DNA from: Paenibacillaceae bacterium
GTDB lineage: Bacteria > Bacillota > Bacilli > Paenibacillales > NBRC-103111
Direction of reading: 5' to 3'
NCBI GenBank assembly: GCA_029256185.1
Contig: JAQSYI010000001.1
Span: forward strand, 186,001-250,000
Length of the DNA: 64,000 bases
Position 1 is the first letter of the stretch; the number at the start of each line of letters is the position of its first letter. The notes beneath the pieces are model-generated. The model did no database searches, was not told where the DNA came from, and worked only from the letters and a program-made list of their open reading frames with translations. A program made the position numbers and the translations under genes. Positions 43,983 through 53,053 of this stretch are shown here, one piece after another.

Positions 43983-44374
43983 CTTAGGAACTTATATCTA
44001 AGGTTATATACATTTTTTATAAAATAAAGTAAAATAATGGGATTTTATATCCAGAAAATGACCTTCTGTCTGATTCATAGGGGAAAAACCGGGGCCTTAT
44101 TTCCAGAGCTTTTTATGAGGCTGAGGCGAGTTTGCCCAACGCGGGCTTATATCACTTTGTCCGATTTTAATTTCATCGCCCACGGGGTGCAAGAATGAAT
44201 AGCTGTAGGGTCGATCCTGTGCAGGATGGCCTCTTCCCTTTTAGATATGGTTGTTGCACTTATGACCCGCCCGCCCCGGCTATTCCCCGTCCACAGAGAG
44301 CCGGGTGTTCTAAGGCCATCCTTAAATGTTAAGAGCCGATTAACACTATCGTCTATAATGCCGGATACACATCA
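43983..44374. other. Gene-free stretch
   Basis: AT-rich DNA up to about 44100 gives way to average composition. A small ATCCTGTGCAGGAT dyad lies near 44215. No ORF or motif was convincing. Confidence 0.5.
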
Positions 44375-44406
44375 CAAGGGCAAGGGATGGATTTCCCTTG
44401 CCCTTG
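44375..44406 (-). terminator. Hairpin after the TIM-barrel isomerase gene
   Basis: Arms CAAGGGCAAGGG and CCCTTGCCCTTG form a 12-bp stem with an 8-base loop. No T-run follows on the minus strand, so it may stabilise RNA rather than end transcription. Confidence 0.5.
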
Positions 44407-44427
44407 CATATGAGCCGTTCTGCACAC

Positions 44428-45237
44428 TTACAAATGATGTTGCAAGGCAGCCATTATCTCCACATATTGCTCCTCAGTTGCCCTCTCCAAAATAACATCA
44501 ATATGCGGTTTTTTCTGTTGGATCAGAGAAAGCAGATGCTTCATATCTGTCATGCCTTGCCCCGCCAGTACAGTCCGGAAGGAGGCGGCATCTGCCATAA
44601 AGTCCTTCAGATGAACTGCATATATTTTATCTCCAAAGAGCCGGAAGCTCTCTTCGATAATGGTAAACTGATCCTGATAATTCGACTTGTTCAAAAAACC
44701 CACATGATCAAAAATAACGCCTAAATTCGGAGACGGGATATCATCCAACAGCCTTCGCATCTGGAGTGGTGAATGGACGGTATGGACACTGGCACCCTCA
44801 ATGGCGATGACAATGCCCAGCTTTTCCGCATGCATCATTAAATCCTGCATAGAATCCAACAAGATTCTATACGCGGCTTCCCGGTCATCTGTATTGTGGA
44901 GCACGCCTGTTTCGGTTGCCACTACATCTGCCTCCAGAAATTTGGCATACAACATATGTTCTTTGAAGAGGGCAAGTTGAGCACGTCTAACCCGTTCATC
45001 TGGGTGAACCGGATCAATATAGCAGCCAAGGACCGAAATGTGAATATTGCTTTTCCTCAGCCTATTTCCGATGTAGCTTGCCAGACCCGGACTGAACGCA
45101 CCCGCCTTCAAGGGAGTTAATTGGGTCAGCTTCGTCAAGGAGAGCTGCAGTCTCCGGATGTTTCTATATTCCAGTTGGTTGCATAAATCATCCCAACTGG
45201 TTGCCTTCATGCAGTGGGCAGCTATGCCGAATTCCAT
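44428..45237 (-). CDS. Sugar phosphate isomerase/epimerase-like TIM-barrel protein
   Basis: The 269-residue protein has the xylose-isomerase-like TIM-barrel fold. Metal-site strands typical of the family are IAIEGASVH, LGVIFDHVGFLNK, AVHLKD and VILERATEEQ. Substrate is unknown. AGGGGAAAT precedes the ATG. It is the last gene of a four-gene operon with a GH88/105 hydrolase, an SDR and an RraA-like protein, 12 bp after the hydrolase. Confidence 0.85.
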   Translation of the reverse strand: MEFGIAAHCMKATSWDDLCNQLEYRNIRRLQLSLTKLTQLTPLKAGAFSPGLASYIGNRLRKSNIHISVLGCYIDPVHPDERVRRAQLALFKEHMLYAKFLEADVVATETGVLHNTDDREAAYRILLDSMQDLMMHAEKLGIVIAIEGASVHTVHSPLQMRRLLDDIPSPNLGVIFDHVGFLNKSNYQDQFTIIEESFRLFGDKIYAVHLKDFMADAASFRTVLAGQGMTDMKHLLSLIQQKKPHIDVILERATEEQYVEIMAALQHHL

Positions 45238-45249
45238 GTTTCATTTCCC

Positions 45250-46323
45250 CTATACATGTACTCCGTTCCGGTAAGCCTCCACCATAGCAAGCATTAGCGG
45301 TCCGTAGGAGTGACGCTCATCATAAGAAGGCATCATATTTATATACGAAAGCTTCGTGCCTTTTTCACTGCCGTGTCCGGGACACAAGCAGCTGGGACAT
45401 GATAAATTGGTAGAGTAGTCCTCATTGATGCACCATTTTTTTAATCCGCTGATCGCTTTTTCGAAGGCGGGCATAAATTCCGCTTTTTCCAGCAGGCCTG
45501 ACCGGATGCCCATGCCCATCCCATAAGCAAAAAGACCGGTTCCCGAGGATTCCTTCCAGGAATAGGGGCTGGTCATATCCTGCCGCCACATGCCGGTTTC
45601 TGTCTGATAGCCGAGTATGGCATGGCTGAAGGCAGTATAGATCTGCCGGATTCTTGCATAATATGGCGAATCTTTAGGGAGATATCGGATAATCTCTGTC
45701 AGACCGATATAACACCAGCCGTTTCCCCTTGACCAATGATCTGCAGAAAGCTGATTTTTATCCTCCAGAAAGCCCCTGCATTGATGCATCAATCCGCATT
45801 CCTTGTCCAGAAATGCTTCATACATCCGGATAAACTGCTCGCAGGCAAAGGTAATATACCTCTGTTCGTTGCATGCTGCACCGGCAAACATCATGTAGGG
45901 CACTACCGCGAAAATCACATCCACCCATATTTTCTCCTTGCAGGTGGGCATACACAAGATGCCTTGTTCATTAACCGGTGCACGCAGCGTTCTTTCGGCA
46001 TATTCAACCACCAGGTCCCGTTGTTCTTCGTAAAGCCCCATCATCAGCAGCCAGGCCTTCCCTAACCCGCCTGCGTAATAATTCTCAAAGTGGAAGTGGT
46101 GCTGAAGATGCCCCTTTGGATACTCATTCAGCATGGCTTTTGCTTTTTCTATAACCTGGGGGTTATTAGCCTCAACACCTGTTTGGGCCAGGGCATAGAT
46201 GGCGAGAAGTCCAAAATAATGATATACCTCCTGCTTGCTCTCATAACGTTGAAACAGTCCCACAGAGGCTTTAATGGTATCGACGGCATTCATCGTATCA
46301 ATGGTATCCATGCTTAGCACCAT
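45250..46323 (-). CDS. GH88/GH105 unsaturated glycuronyl hydrolase
   Basis: The 357-residue protein matches the (alpha/alpha)6 GH88/GH105 family that removes unsaturated uronic acid from lyase-made pectin or glycosaminoglycan oligosaccharides. The characteristic ADHWSRGNGWCYIGLTEIIRYLP, MWRQDM and ESSGTGLFAYGMGMGI motifs are present. It has no signal peptide and so should act on imported oligosaccharides. Start choice (46323) is provisional; several ATGs are in frame. It likely works with the ABC importer nearby. Confidence 0.9.
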   Translation of the reverse strand: MVLSMDTIDTMNAVDTIKASVGLFQRYESKQEVYHYFGLLAIYALAQTGVEANNPQVIEKAKAMLNEYPKGHLQHHFHFENYYAGGLGKAWLLMMGLYEEQRDLVVEYAERTLRAPVNEQGILCMPTCKEKIWVDVIFAVVPYMMFAGAACNEQRYITFACEQFIRMYEAFLDKECGLMHQCRGFLEDKNQLSADHWSRGNGWCYIGLTEIIRYLPKDSPYYARIRQIYTAFSHAILGYQTETGMWRQDMTSPYSWKESSGTGLFAYGMGMGIRSGLLEKAEFMPAFEKAISGLKKWCINEDYSTNLSCPSCLCPGHGSEKGTKLSYINMMPSYDERHSYGPLMLAMVEAYRNGVHV

Positions 46324-46361
46324 GTCCCTTTCCTTCATCTTGTACAACCGCCGGACCCCGG

Positions 46362-47072
46362 TTACCGAAATCTTGCTGCACTTTCAAAATCAATGGAGTG
46401 GATTTGGACGGTGGGATTGGAGGCTAATACAAACATAATCACCTCTACCACCTCTTCCGTCTTCATGAGCTTTGTACGGTCAACTACACGCTCTCCCCAA
46501 AAGGGTGTATCCGCACCCCCGGGATTTATCGTTGTAACACGAATATTCCGGGCTCCCATTTGCAGCAGCATGGCTTCTGACAGCATATTTACTGCCGCTT
46601 TGGCAGTGCAATACAATGGCGCATTGGCATTAGCCTTTCTCGCTGCCATACTGCCAATATTTACGATGATGGAGGCATCCTCCGCGGCATTTAGCGCGAA
46701 ATATTTACCGGCAAGAAAGCTGCCCTTCACATTAACATCCATTATGGTGTCAAAGGTGCCTTCTTCCGTCTCCGTCAGCTTGCCGGGAATGGATAGTCCC
46801 GCCAGATTGGCAAGGGCATCAAATCTTCCCAGCGTTTGGCCCGCTTCTTCAAAGAAGGCTTTGACCTCCTGCTCAGAGGTTATGTCCACTCCTTTAAAAA
46901 ATGGGATCGTCTTGTATTTTCTGTGCAGTTCCTCTGCTTGCCGCTCCAGACCAGCCGCATCCTTGGAGCATAAGGCCAGCCTTGCTCCATGTTGGGCGAG
47001 GCGGTCGCATAACACGCTTCCCATTCCGCCGCAGGAGCCTGTTACCACAATGGTCTTCCCTTGAACATCCAT
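46362..47072 (-). CDS. Short-chain dehydrogenase/reductase
   Basis: The 236-residue protein has the SDR nucleotide motif TGSCGGMG, the active-site YCTAK, and NVKGSFLAG. A preference for NAD over NADP is not clear from sequence. GGAGGG precedes the ATG. In its operon, it probably oxidises or reduces a sugar-acid intermediate. KduD-type chemistry is possible but not shown. Confidence 0.9.
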   Translation of the reverse strand: MDVQGKTIVVTGSCGGMGSVLCDRLAQHGARLALCSKDAAGLERQAEELHRKYKTIPFFKGVDITSEQEVKAFFEEAGQTLGRFDALANLAGLSIPGKLTETEEGTFDTIMDVNVKGSFLAGKYFALNAAEDASIIVNIGSMAARKANANAPLYCTAKAAVNMLSEAMLLQMGARNIRVTTINPGGADTPFWGERVVDRTKLMKTEEVVEVIMFVLASNPTVQIHSIDFESAARFR

Positions 47073-47110
47073 TTGTTCCCTCCTGATTATTGCCAGATTG
47101 AGTAAATGGT

Positions 47111-47836
47111 CTAGAAATATCCGCCTTGTTTGACTACCTCGGTAGGCCGCATGCCGTTATGCACCATGTTTTTGATCTCCACCTCATTATCCCGTATCTC
47201 CTCTGCCCGGACTAATACGTCATAGGCCAGATCGCGGGGCACCACAATGCAGCCGTCAATATCGCCACAGATGAGATCACCCGGTCTTATGTGTACATTC
47301 CCGATCTGAACCGGGATTTGATAGCCAGCCATGCGGAATCTTCCCAGCATGCCGTTGGAGGTGCGGAATTTGCAGAATACCGGAAAGTTCTGTTCCAATA
47401 TTCTGTTGGTATCACGCACGCCGCCATCCACAATGGCACCTTTGCAGCCTCTTTTTTTGGACGCCATCGTCATAATCTCACCCCATTGGGCGGATTCATC
47501 ATCGCCGCTGGTATCCCATACGCAAACACTGTTTTCCGGTATGGCTTCCAGCATCTCCGCCCGTTGATTCATTTCATTGGATAAATCCAAGCTTTTGGAA
47601 CCCTTTATAGTAAAGGCGATTCCTGCCACCAGCATCTCATCCCTTAAGGGCAAGATGTGGTTAGGCAGGGTTTGATATAGATATTCCATCTCCCGCAGCA
47701 CATCGTTTACCATAGCGGTGGAAACTTGCTCATATCTGTGGCATATTTCCTGCTCAGAAATGGGCAGCTGTGCCAGCTCCTTGGAATTCCTGTGCGCCAT
47801 TAATGCATCCAACTTCATCAGATTGTGTGAAGCCAT
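47111..47836 (-). CDS. RraA-like aldolase/decarboxylase-family protein
   Basis: The 241-residue protein matches the RraA/HMG aldolase family. The metal and catalytic core GAIVDGGVRDTNRI holds the family's conserved Arg-Asp pair, followed by GDLICGDIDGCIVVPRDL. It carries an amino-terminal extension of about 50 residues compared with E. coli RraA. In Gram-positives such proteins act as metal-dependent aldolases or oxaloacetate decarboxylases rather than RNase E inhibitors. AGGAGG lies 7 bases before the ATG. It opens the minus operon. Confidence 0.88.
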   Translation of the reverse strand: MASHNLMKLDALMAHRNSKELAQLPISEQEICHRYEQVSTAMVNDVLREMEYLYQTLPNHILPLRDEMLVAGIAFTIKGSKSLDLSNEMNQRAEMLEAIPENSVCVWDTSGDDESAQWGEIMTMASKKRGCKGAIVDGGVRDTNRILEQNFPVFCKFRTSNGMLGRFRMAGYQIPVQIGNVHIRPGDLICGDIDGCIVVPRDLAYDVLVRAEEIRDNEVEIKNMVHNGMRPTEVVKQGGYF

Positions 47837-47916
47837 TCTTCATCCTCCTTTATTTAGGCTGCTTTCACCTGATTTCAGCTTACCATCTGAGATGGCATTT
47901 TTTCTATTTATAAACC

Positions 47917-47947
47917 GATTGTCTTTTATATAAAGTGATTATCTTTT
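47917..47947. promoter_or_regulatory. AraC-type direct repeat operator
   Basis: GATTGTCTTTT (47917-47927) and GATTATCTTTT (47937-47947) are direct repeats 20 bp apart, about two helical turns, as AraC proteins bind. A dyad CCATCTGAGATGG lies at 47883-47895. The site is between the AraC gene and the divergent hydrolase operon. Confidence 0.6.
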
Positions 47948-48013
47948 CTCCTTTACTTGTTAGGCAGAATATGATATTTTTCTTGCAAAGGAGACGTGAA
48001 GGGTGGTGCTTTC

Positions 48014-48802
48014 GTGAAAAAGGACTATGATTTTATCGTGACTCATGTGGAACGGGTGATTGAGCGGAAGCACACGGCAGAGTGGGCCGCCAAGAATATC
48101 AGTAACAGCAACAACTATATTCTCGTAATTGCTCTGTCCGGAGAAGCAAAGTATCTGGTGGACGATACGGAAATGCAGGTGGCAGAGGATGATGTCTACT
48201 TATTCCCGCCCCATTCGTCCCGTTCTGCCAGATCGAACCCCGGTAATCCTTGGCACTTCATCTCCATATCGTTTCAACTGCAATTTCTGAATGACAGCGA
48301 ACAGGATTTAATTGACAATTTGTGCTATGTGATTCATAACGCGCCCGGTCACATCAAGAAGAATGTTGTGGAGCTATGCAGTGTTTGGACGGGGAGAAAT
48401 ACAGCCTATCAAGTCAAATGCAGAACCTTGCTGCAGGAAATCTTATATCAGCTCATTCTTCTAAAGGAATCGGCAATCCATAATCCTGCCCACTTCCAGA
48501 AAATCGAAGCTATCCGCCAGTATATCCAAAGAAACTATTCCGAGACCTTCAGCATAGAGGAGCTTGCAGATAAGGCGGGGTTCAGCCCGTCGCATTTCCG
48601 CAAGCTGTTCCGGGAGATTGTCGGCATGACCGCCACACAATATGCCATTTCCATCCGAATCAACAAAGCCAAGGATTTGCTGTTGTCCGGCGAGGCCAAT
48701 GTGACGGAAGCTGCCCTGCTGGCAGGCTTTAAGGATGTGTTTTATTTCAGCACCCTTTTCAAGAAGCACACCGGCAGCAATCCGTCGCAGATAATAAACT
48801 GA
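48014..48802 (+). CDS. AraC-family transcriptional regulator
   Basis: The 262-residue protein has a cupin-like sugar-sensing domain (LVIALSGEAKYLVDDTEMQVAEDDVYLFPPHS) and an AraC DNA-binding domain (IEELADKAGFSPSHFRKLFREIVGMTATQYAISIRINKAKDLL, VTEAALLAGFKDVFYFSTLFKKHTGSNPSQI). I chose GTG 48014, because AAGGGTGG lies 5-6 bases before it. It is divergent from the GH88/105 operon and probably controls it. Confidence 0.9.
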   Translation: MKKDYDFIVTHVERVIERKHTAEWAAKNISNSNNYILVIALSGEAKYLVDDTEMQVAEDDVYLFPPHSSRSARSNPGNPWHFISISFQLQFLNDSEQDLIDNLCYVIHNAPGHIKKNVVELCSVWTGRNTAYQVKCRTLLQEILYQLILLKESAIHNPAHFQKIEAIRQYIQRNYSETFSIEELADKAGFSPSHFRKLFREIVGMTATQYAISIRINKAKDLLLSGEANVTEAALLAGFKDVFYFSTLFKKHTGSNPSQIIN

Positions 48803-48827
48803 TTGGACATGAGAAGAGGGGGAAAGC

Positions 48828-51149
48828 GTGGTGGCACAAAGGCTGCGGTTGTTCATTAACGGCCGGTTTCCTAAACGAAGCATTCTTTTTACATGGCTGC
48901 TGTCGTATCTGGTGGTTCTGCTTTTGCCGGTTGGGGTGGGAATGATTACGTACTTCCGCATCAATCAGACAATGATCGGGGAGATCAACCGTTCTAACAG
49001 GCTGGTATTGTCCAAGATGAAGGCTGACCTGGACGGCAGGCTTGCGGACATGCAGCGGTTAAGCATCGAAATTGCCTTGAATCCTTATGTTCAGGAGCTG
49101 CTCAACATCAAGGGGGCCCTGCAGCCCGAACAGCAATTTGAGGTTTACAAAGCCCTTGGAAGCTTGAAAGTGTATGCCTCATCCAATCGCGCGAATCAAT
49201 ACTTTGTGTATTTCAAGAATATCGATATGATTATTACAGCGGAGACCGCCAATACCAGTGAGGCATTATTTAAGCAACTGACGAATGATAGCGCTGTCAA
49301 TTACACGGAATGGTTAAATCTGTTTACTCCCATATACCACGGCGAATTCGTCCGGGTCAGCGGAGATAAAGAATCGGCGCCAAGTCTTGATGAAATGGTG
49401 TATATTCGTTCTCTTCCCTTGGGTAAGCAAGGGCCAAGTGAAGCAAGCATCGTGATTCCTCTGAATCAGAGCTGGTTGTGGATGACGGAGGGAGAAGAAA
49501 CAGGCTATAATGAAAACGTTATCATACTGGGTGGAGAACAAGAGCTTCTTTCATCCTCCCTTAAAATGAAGGGTTCCCTGGCTTTACAGGAGCAGAAGTT
49601 TGATGGGCCCAGCGGGGTAATTCGGTCTGTAATCGACGGGGAGCCTGTGGTCATCTCCTATATCCGGTCCGGGGTGACAGATTGGACATATATGATTGTT
49701 ATGCCGGAGCGTGTGTTTTGGGACCGCTCGGATTATATTATAAAGTCTGCATTCGCGGCTCTGGCTGTTTGCTTGCTTGGTGGAGGAGGGCTTACCATTG
49801 CCTTCGCCAGAAGAAATTACTCTCCGGTCAGAAGGCTGCTGCAATTGCTGCAGAATCAGCCCTATCCGGCAGGCCGGAAGCAGCAGGCTCTTAATGAATA
49901 CGATGTGATGCAGGAGGCAATTCACTTCACTCTGATGGAGAATCATGATATGAGCAGCAGGCTATGGCGGCAAAAAAACCTGCTGCGCAGCCAGTGCATT
50001 GAAAAACTGCTCAAGGGCAGAGCCGGTGCCATTCCTCTTGAGCTGTCACTGGAAGCTAATGGGCTCCTGTTTGACAGCGATGCCTTCGCCGTCCTGATTA
50101 TTCATGTGGAGGATTATAACGAAATTTCCTTTCCTCTCATCCGGTTCGCCATCATGAATGTGGCGGAGGAGTGGGCTGCTAAGCGGCATCAGGGTTTTAT
50201 GGCAGAGGCGGATGACCTGCTGGTAGGATTGATCAACTTCAGCAGTAAAGTGGAGGAGGCATCCTGGCAGGAGGATCTGGCGGTAATCGCCCGGGAGGTC
50301 AAAGCCTTTATGGAAACGTATTATCACATCTCCATCTCTGTCTCCATCAGCGCTGTTCACCATTCCACCATCGGCATATCGGAAGCATACAAGGAAGTCC
50401 TTGAGGTATTGGAGTATCAAGAGATTTACGGAATGACGTCCATCGTTTCTTACGGCAGCATTCAATCTCCATGCGGGCAGAGTGAGTACTATTATCCCCT
50501 GGAGAAGGAAAGGGCGCTGATGAACTGTATGAAGACGGGGGATCTGACTTCTGCTGAGGCGATGATTGATGAGATCTTCCATGATAATCTGGAGGCAGCC
50601 AAACCCTCCATGAAGATGGTGAAGTATCTGTTCGTAGATATAGCCAGTACGATGATCAAAACGGTGCAGGAGCTGGGCGGCAGCAGTCGGTACAGCCCTG
50701 TGGAGGAATGGAATGTGGGGGAGCAGCTGCTCAGGCTCCGTACATTTACGGATATGAAGCAGGAACTGAAGCAAATGCTGGGGGAAATATGCCGGCATAT
50801 CCATGAGGAGCAGAACAACCGGAGAAGCATGGTGCTGTTTAAACGGATAATGGACAAGGTACAGGCAGATTACAGCAACGTCAATTTGAATATAGCGGCA
50901 ATTGCAGAAGAGATTGGTCTTCATCCTGTATATGTATCCAAGATGTTTAAAGAAGGAGCAGGTCTGCCCCTGTTGGATTATATTGCCCAATGCAGAGTGG
51001 AGCAGGCTAAGAGACAAATGGCAGAACAACCCGAGCTAACCATCGAGGAAATTGCACACCAAGTGGGCTATTCCAGCGTCCGCACCTTCCGCCGGGCATT
51101 CTCCAAGTTTGAAGGCATTCCGCCCCGTAAATATTCTGATATGATCTAG
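48828..51149 (+). CDS. Membrane AraC-family regulator with external sensor
   Basis: The 773-residue protein has a helix near residues 20-40, an external region of about 240 residues, a second helix near 300-320 and a carboxyl-terminal AraC DNA-binding domain (IAEEIGLHPVYVSKMFKEGAGLPLLDYIAQCRVEQAKRQMAE, VGYSSVRTFRRAFSKFEGIPPRKYS). Such proteins sense extracellular sugars or cell-wall signals and are common beside Lpl-type importers in Paenibacillus. GAGGGGGAA precedes the GTG. It probably controls the ABC importer downstream. Confidence 0.9.
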   Translation: MVAQRLRLFINGRFPKRSILFTWLLSYLVVLLLPVGVGMITYFRINQTMIGEINRSNRLVLSKMKADLDGRLADMQRLSIEIALNPYVQELLNIKGALQPEQQFEVYKALGSLKVYASSNRANQYFVYFKNIDMIITAETANTSEALFKQLTNDSAVNYTEWLNLFTPIYHGEFVRVSGDKESAPSLDEMVYIRSLPLGKQGPSEASIVIPLNQSWLWMTEGEETGYNENVIILGGEQELLSSSLKMKGSLALQEQKFDGPSGVIRSVIDGEPVVISYIRSGVTDWTYMIVMPERVFWDRSDYIIKSAFAALAVCLLGGGGLTIAFARRNYSPVRRLLQLLQNQPYPAGRKQQALNEYDVMQEAIHFTLMENHDMSSRLWRQKNLLRSQCIEKLLKGRAGAIPLELSLEANGLLFDSDAFAVLIIHVEDYNEISFPLIRFAIMNVAEEWAAKRHQGFMAEADDLLVGLINFSSKVEEASWQEDLAVIAREVKAFMETYYHISISVSISAVHHSTIGISEAYKEVLEVLEYQEIYGMTSIVSYGSIQSPCGQSEYYYPLEKERALMNCMKTGDLTSAEAMIDEIFHDNLEAAKPSMKMVKYLFVDIASTMIKTVQELGGSSRYSPVEEWNVGEQLLRLRTFTDMKQELKQMLGEICRHIHEEQNNRRSMVLFKRIMDKVQADYSNVNLNIAAIAEEIGLHPVYVSKMFKEGAGLPLLDYIAQCRVEQAKRQMAEQPELTIEEIAHQVGYSSVRTFRRAFSKFEGIPPRKYSDMI

Positions 51150-51381
51150 CCGATTCCGGTTGTACCGGTTCACGCGGCAGACTGCTTATTTTTTGAGGAT
51201 TGTCTCATAATTTTGTGAATTGTCACATAGGCGGGGATGGGCAGCGGCTTTCCAGTAGGCTAATTTTGAATTGTGGCCTGCTATATTGAATACTGACTCT
51301 ACCTTTTGCGTCCTGCTTGCTCCTATACTTCAATTGCGGACCAACCATCTGCAATGCGCGATTTAGAACAGGGGAGGTTTC

Positions 51382-53028
51382 ATGATGAAGAAATGGAAGC
51401 GGATTTCATCTATGGTATTGGCTGTTGCACTGGCAGGAAGTGCTCTCGCCGGATGCTCCGGAGGGGACAGTGGCAAGGAGGGCTCAGAGGCCGGAGTATC
51501 GCCGTCTATTGTTCCGCAGCAGAGCGGCAACAAACCGGAGGAGGGCGTTTATCCCATTAAGGGGAATGTGAAGCTGAAGGTATGGATGACGGTTTCACCC
51601 AACACCACTGCTATTGCCAAGAATTTGGGGGAAACGGAGTTTGCCAAGGAATGGAGCAAGCGTACCGGGGTTGAAGTGGAATACATTCATCCTGCGGCGG
51701 GCCAGGAGAAGGAGCAGTTCAATCTGATGCTGGCCTCCAATAACCTGCCGGATATTATTGAATATAATTGGAAGACCAGTTATCCGGGGGGACCGGGCAA
51801 GGCCATTGAAGACAAGGTTATCGTCAGTCTTAACGAGCTTCAGGGCAAATACGCCCCCAACCTGACTGAATATGTGAAGCAGCATCCGGATATTAACAAG
51901 CTGCTGAAAAGTGACAAGGGAGATTATTATTCCTTTCCCTTCATCAGGGAGGACTTATCCCTTCGTTTATCAGCCGGGCCGATCATTAGAAAGGATTGGC
52001 TGGATGAGCTGGGACTGGATGTCCCTGTCACAATAGACGATTGGTACAATGTGCTCAAGGCCTTTAAGGAAAAGAAAGGGGCGACGGCTCCCTTAAGCCC
52101 TTACTTAAAGCTCCACGCCTGGGGATTGGAGAACGGTGCATTCTCCGGAGCCTACGGACTGATCAAGGGGCTGTATATAGATGGGGAAAAAGTGAAATAT
52201 GGCCCCGTCGAACCCCAGTACAAAGAGTTGCTTACCACCCTGAACAAGTGGTTTAAGGAGAAGCTGCTGGACAATAACTTTGCAACCATAGATGGCAAAA
52301 CCGTGGATACGAATATCATGGAAGGCAAGAGCGGTGCTACGCTTGCTTCTTCGAGCAGCGGTCTGGCCAAGTGGAATGAGGTTATGAAGGGAAAGGACCC
52401 CAAATTTGAGTTGATCGGAGTTCCTTATCCTTCATTGGAGAAAGGCAAACCATCCATTTACGGTCATTACGAGCATGCATTCAGCGGTTGGGGCATGGCC
52501 ATATCCGCCACCAGCAAGAACAAGGAGGCCGCCGCTCAATTCCTCGATTATCTGTACAGTGCAGAGGGCCAGATGCTGGCTAACTTCGGTATCGAGGGTG
52601 TCAGCTACAAGATGGATAACGGCAAGCCGATTTTCACTGACGAAGTGCTGAATAATCCCGGCAAACTTCCGGTTGCCCAGGCAAAAGCCAAATATACCAT
52701 TGCCCATCACATGGGCCCCTTTGTCCAACATCCTGATGTGAGACAAACAAATACCTCTGCCCAGAATGCCGCTTTGGAGGAATGGAAGAATACGGAAGCA
52801 GCCACACACGCTCTCCCTCCCTTTGTATTATCCACTGCCGAGCAGTCTCAGGTATCCAAGATTATGAATGAAGTAAAGGTGTATGTGGATGAGATGCTCT
52901 TGAAGTTTATCATGGGCAGCGAGCCATTGGACAATTTCGACAAATATATAACTCAGCTTCAGAAGCTCGGCATAGGTGAAGTCATTAAGCTGAACCAGGC
53001 CGCACTGGACAACTATAACAAGAATTAG
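51382..53028 (+). CDS. Sugar ABC transporter substrate-binding lipoprotein
   Basis: The 548-residue protein is a family-1-type extracellular solute-binding lipoprotein. A lipobox LAGC is near residue 24, followed by a Ser/Gly-rich linker, and the KLKVWMTVSPNT and NLPDIIEYNWK strands of the fold. GGGGAGG lies before the ATG at 51382 (or 51385). It feeds the two permeases downstream. The ligand is probably an oligosaccharide, judged by the neighbouring hydrolase. Confidence 0.93.
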   Translation: MMKKWKRISSMVLAVALAGSALAGCSGGDSGKEGSEAGVSPSIVPQQSGNKPEEGVYPIKGNVKLKVWMTVSPNTTAIAKNLGETEFAKEWSKRTGVEVEYIHPAAGQEKEQFNLMLASNNLPDIIEYNWKTSYPGGPGKAIEDKVIVSLNELQGKYAPNLTEYVKQHPDINKLLKSDKGDYYSFPFIREDLSLRLSAGPIIRKDWLDELGLDVPVTIDDWYNVLKAFKEKKGATAPLSPYLKLHAWGLENGAFSGAYGLIKGLYIDGEKVKYGPVEPQYKELLTTLNKWFKEKLLDNNFATIDGKTVDTNIMEGKSGATLASSSSGLAKWNEVMKGKDPKFELIGVPYPSLEKGKPSIYGHYEHAFSGWGMAISATSKNKEAAAQFLDYLYSAEGQMLANFGIEGVSYKMDNGKPIFTDEVLNNPGKLPVAQAKAKYTIAHHMGPFVQHPDVRQTNTSAQNAALEEWKNTEAATHALPPFVLSTAEQSQVSKIMNEVKVYVDEMLLKFIMGSEPLDNFDKYITQLQKLGIGEVIKLNQAALDNYNKN

Positions 53029-53053
53029 GCCAAGAGCGGGGAGTGAAAGCAGC

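Noticed and set aside
47111-47836. RNase E inhibitor role for the RraA-like protein
   Set aside because: Gram-positives of this kind generally lack RNase E, and the sugar-operon context and GGVRD core point to an aldolase or decarboxylase.
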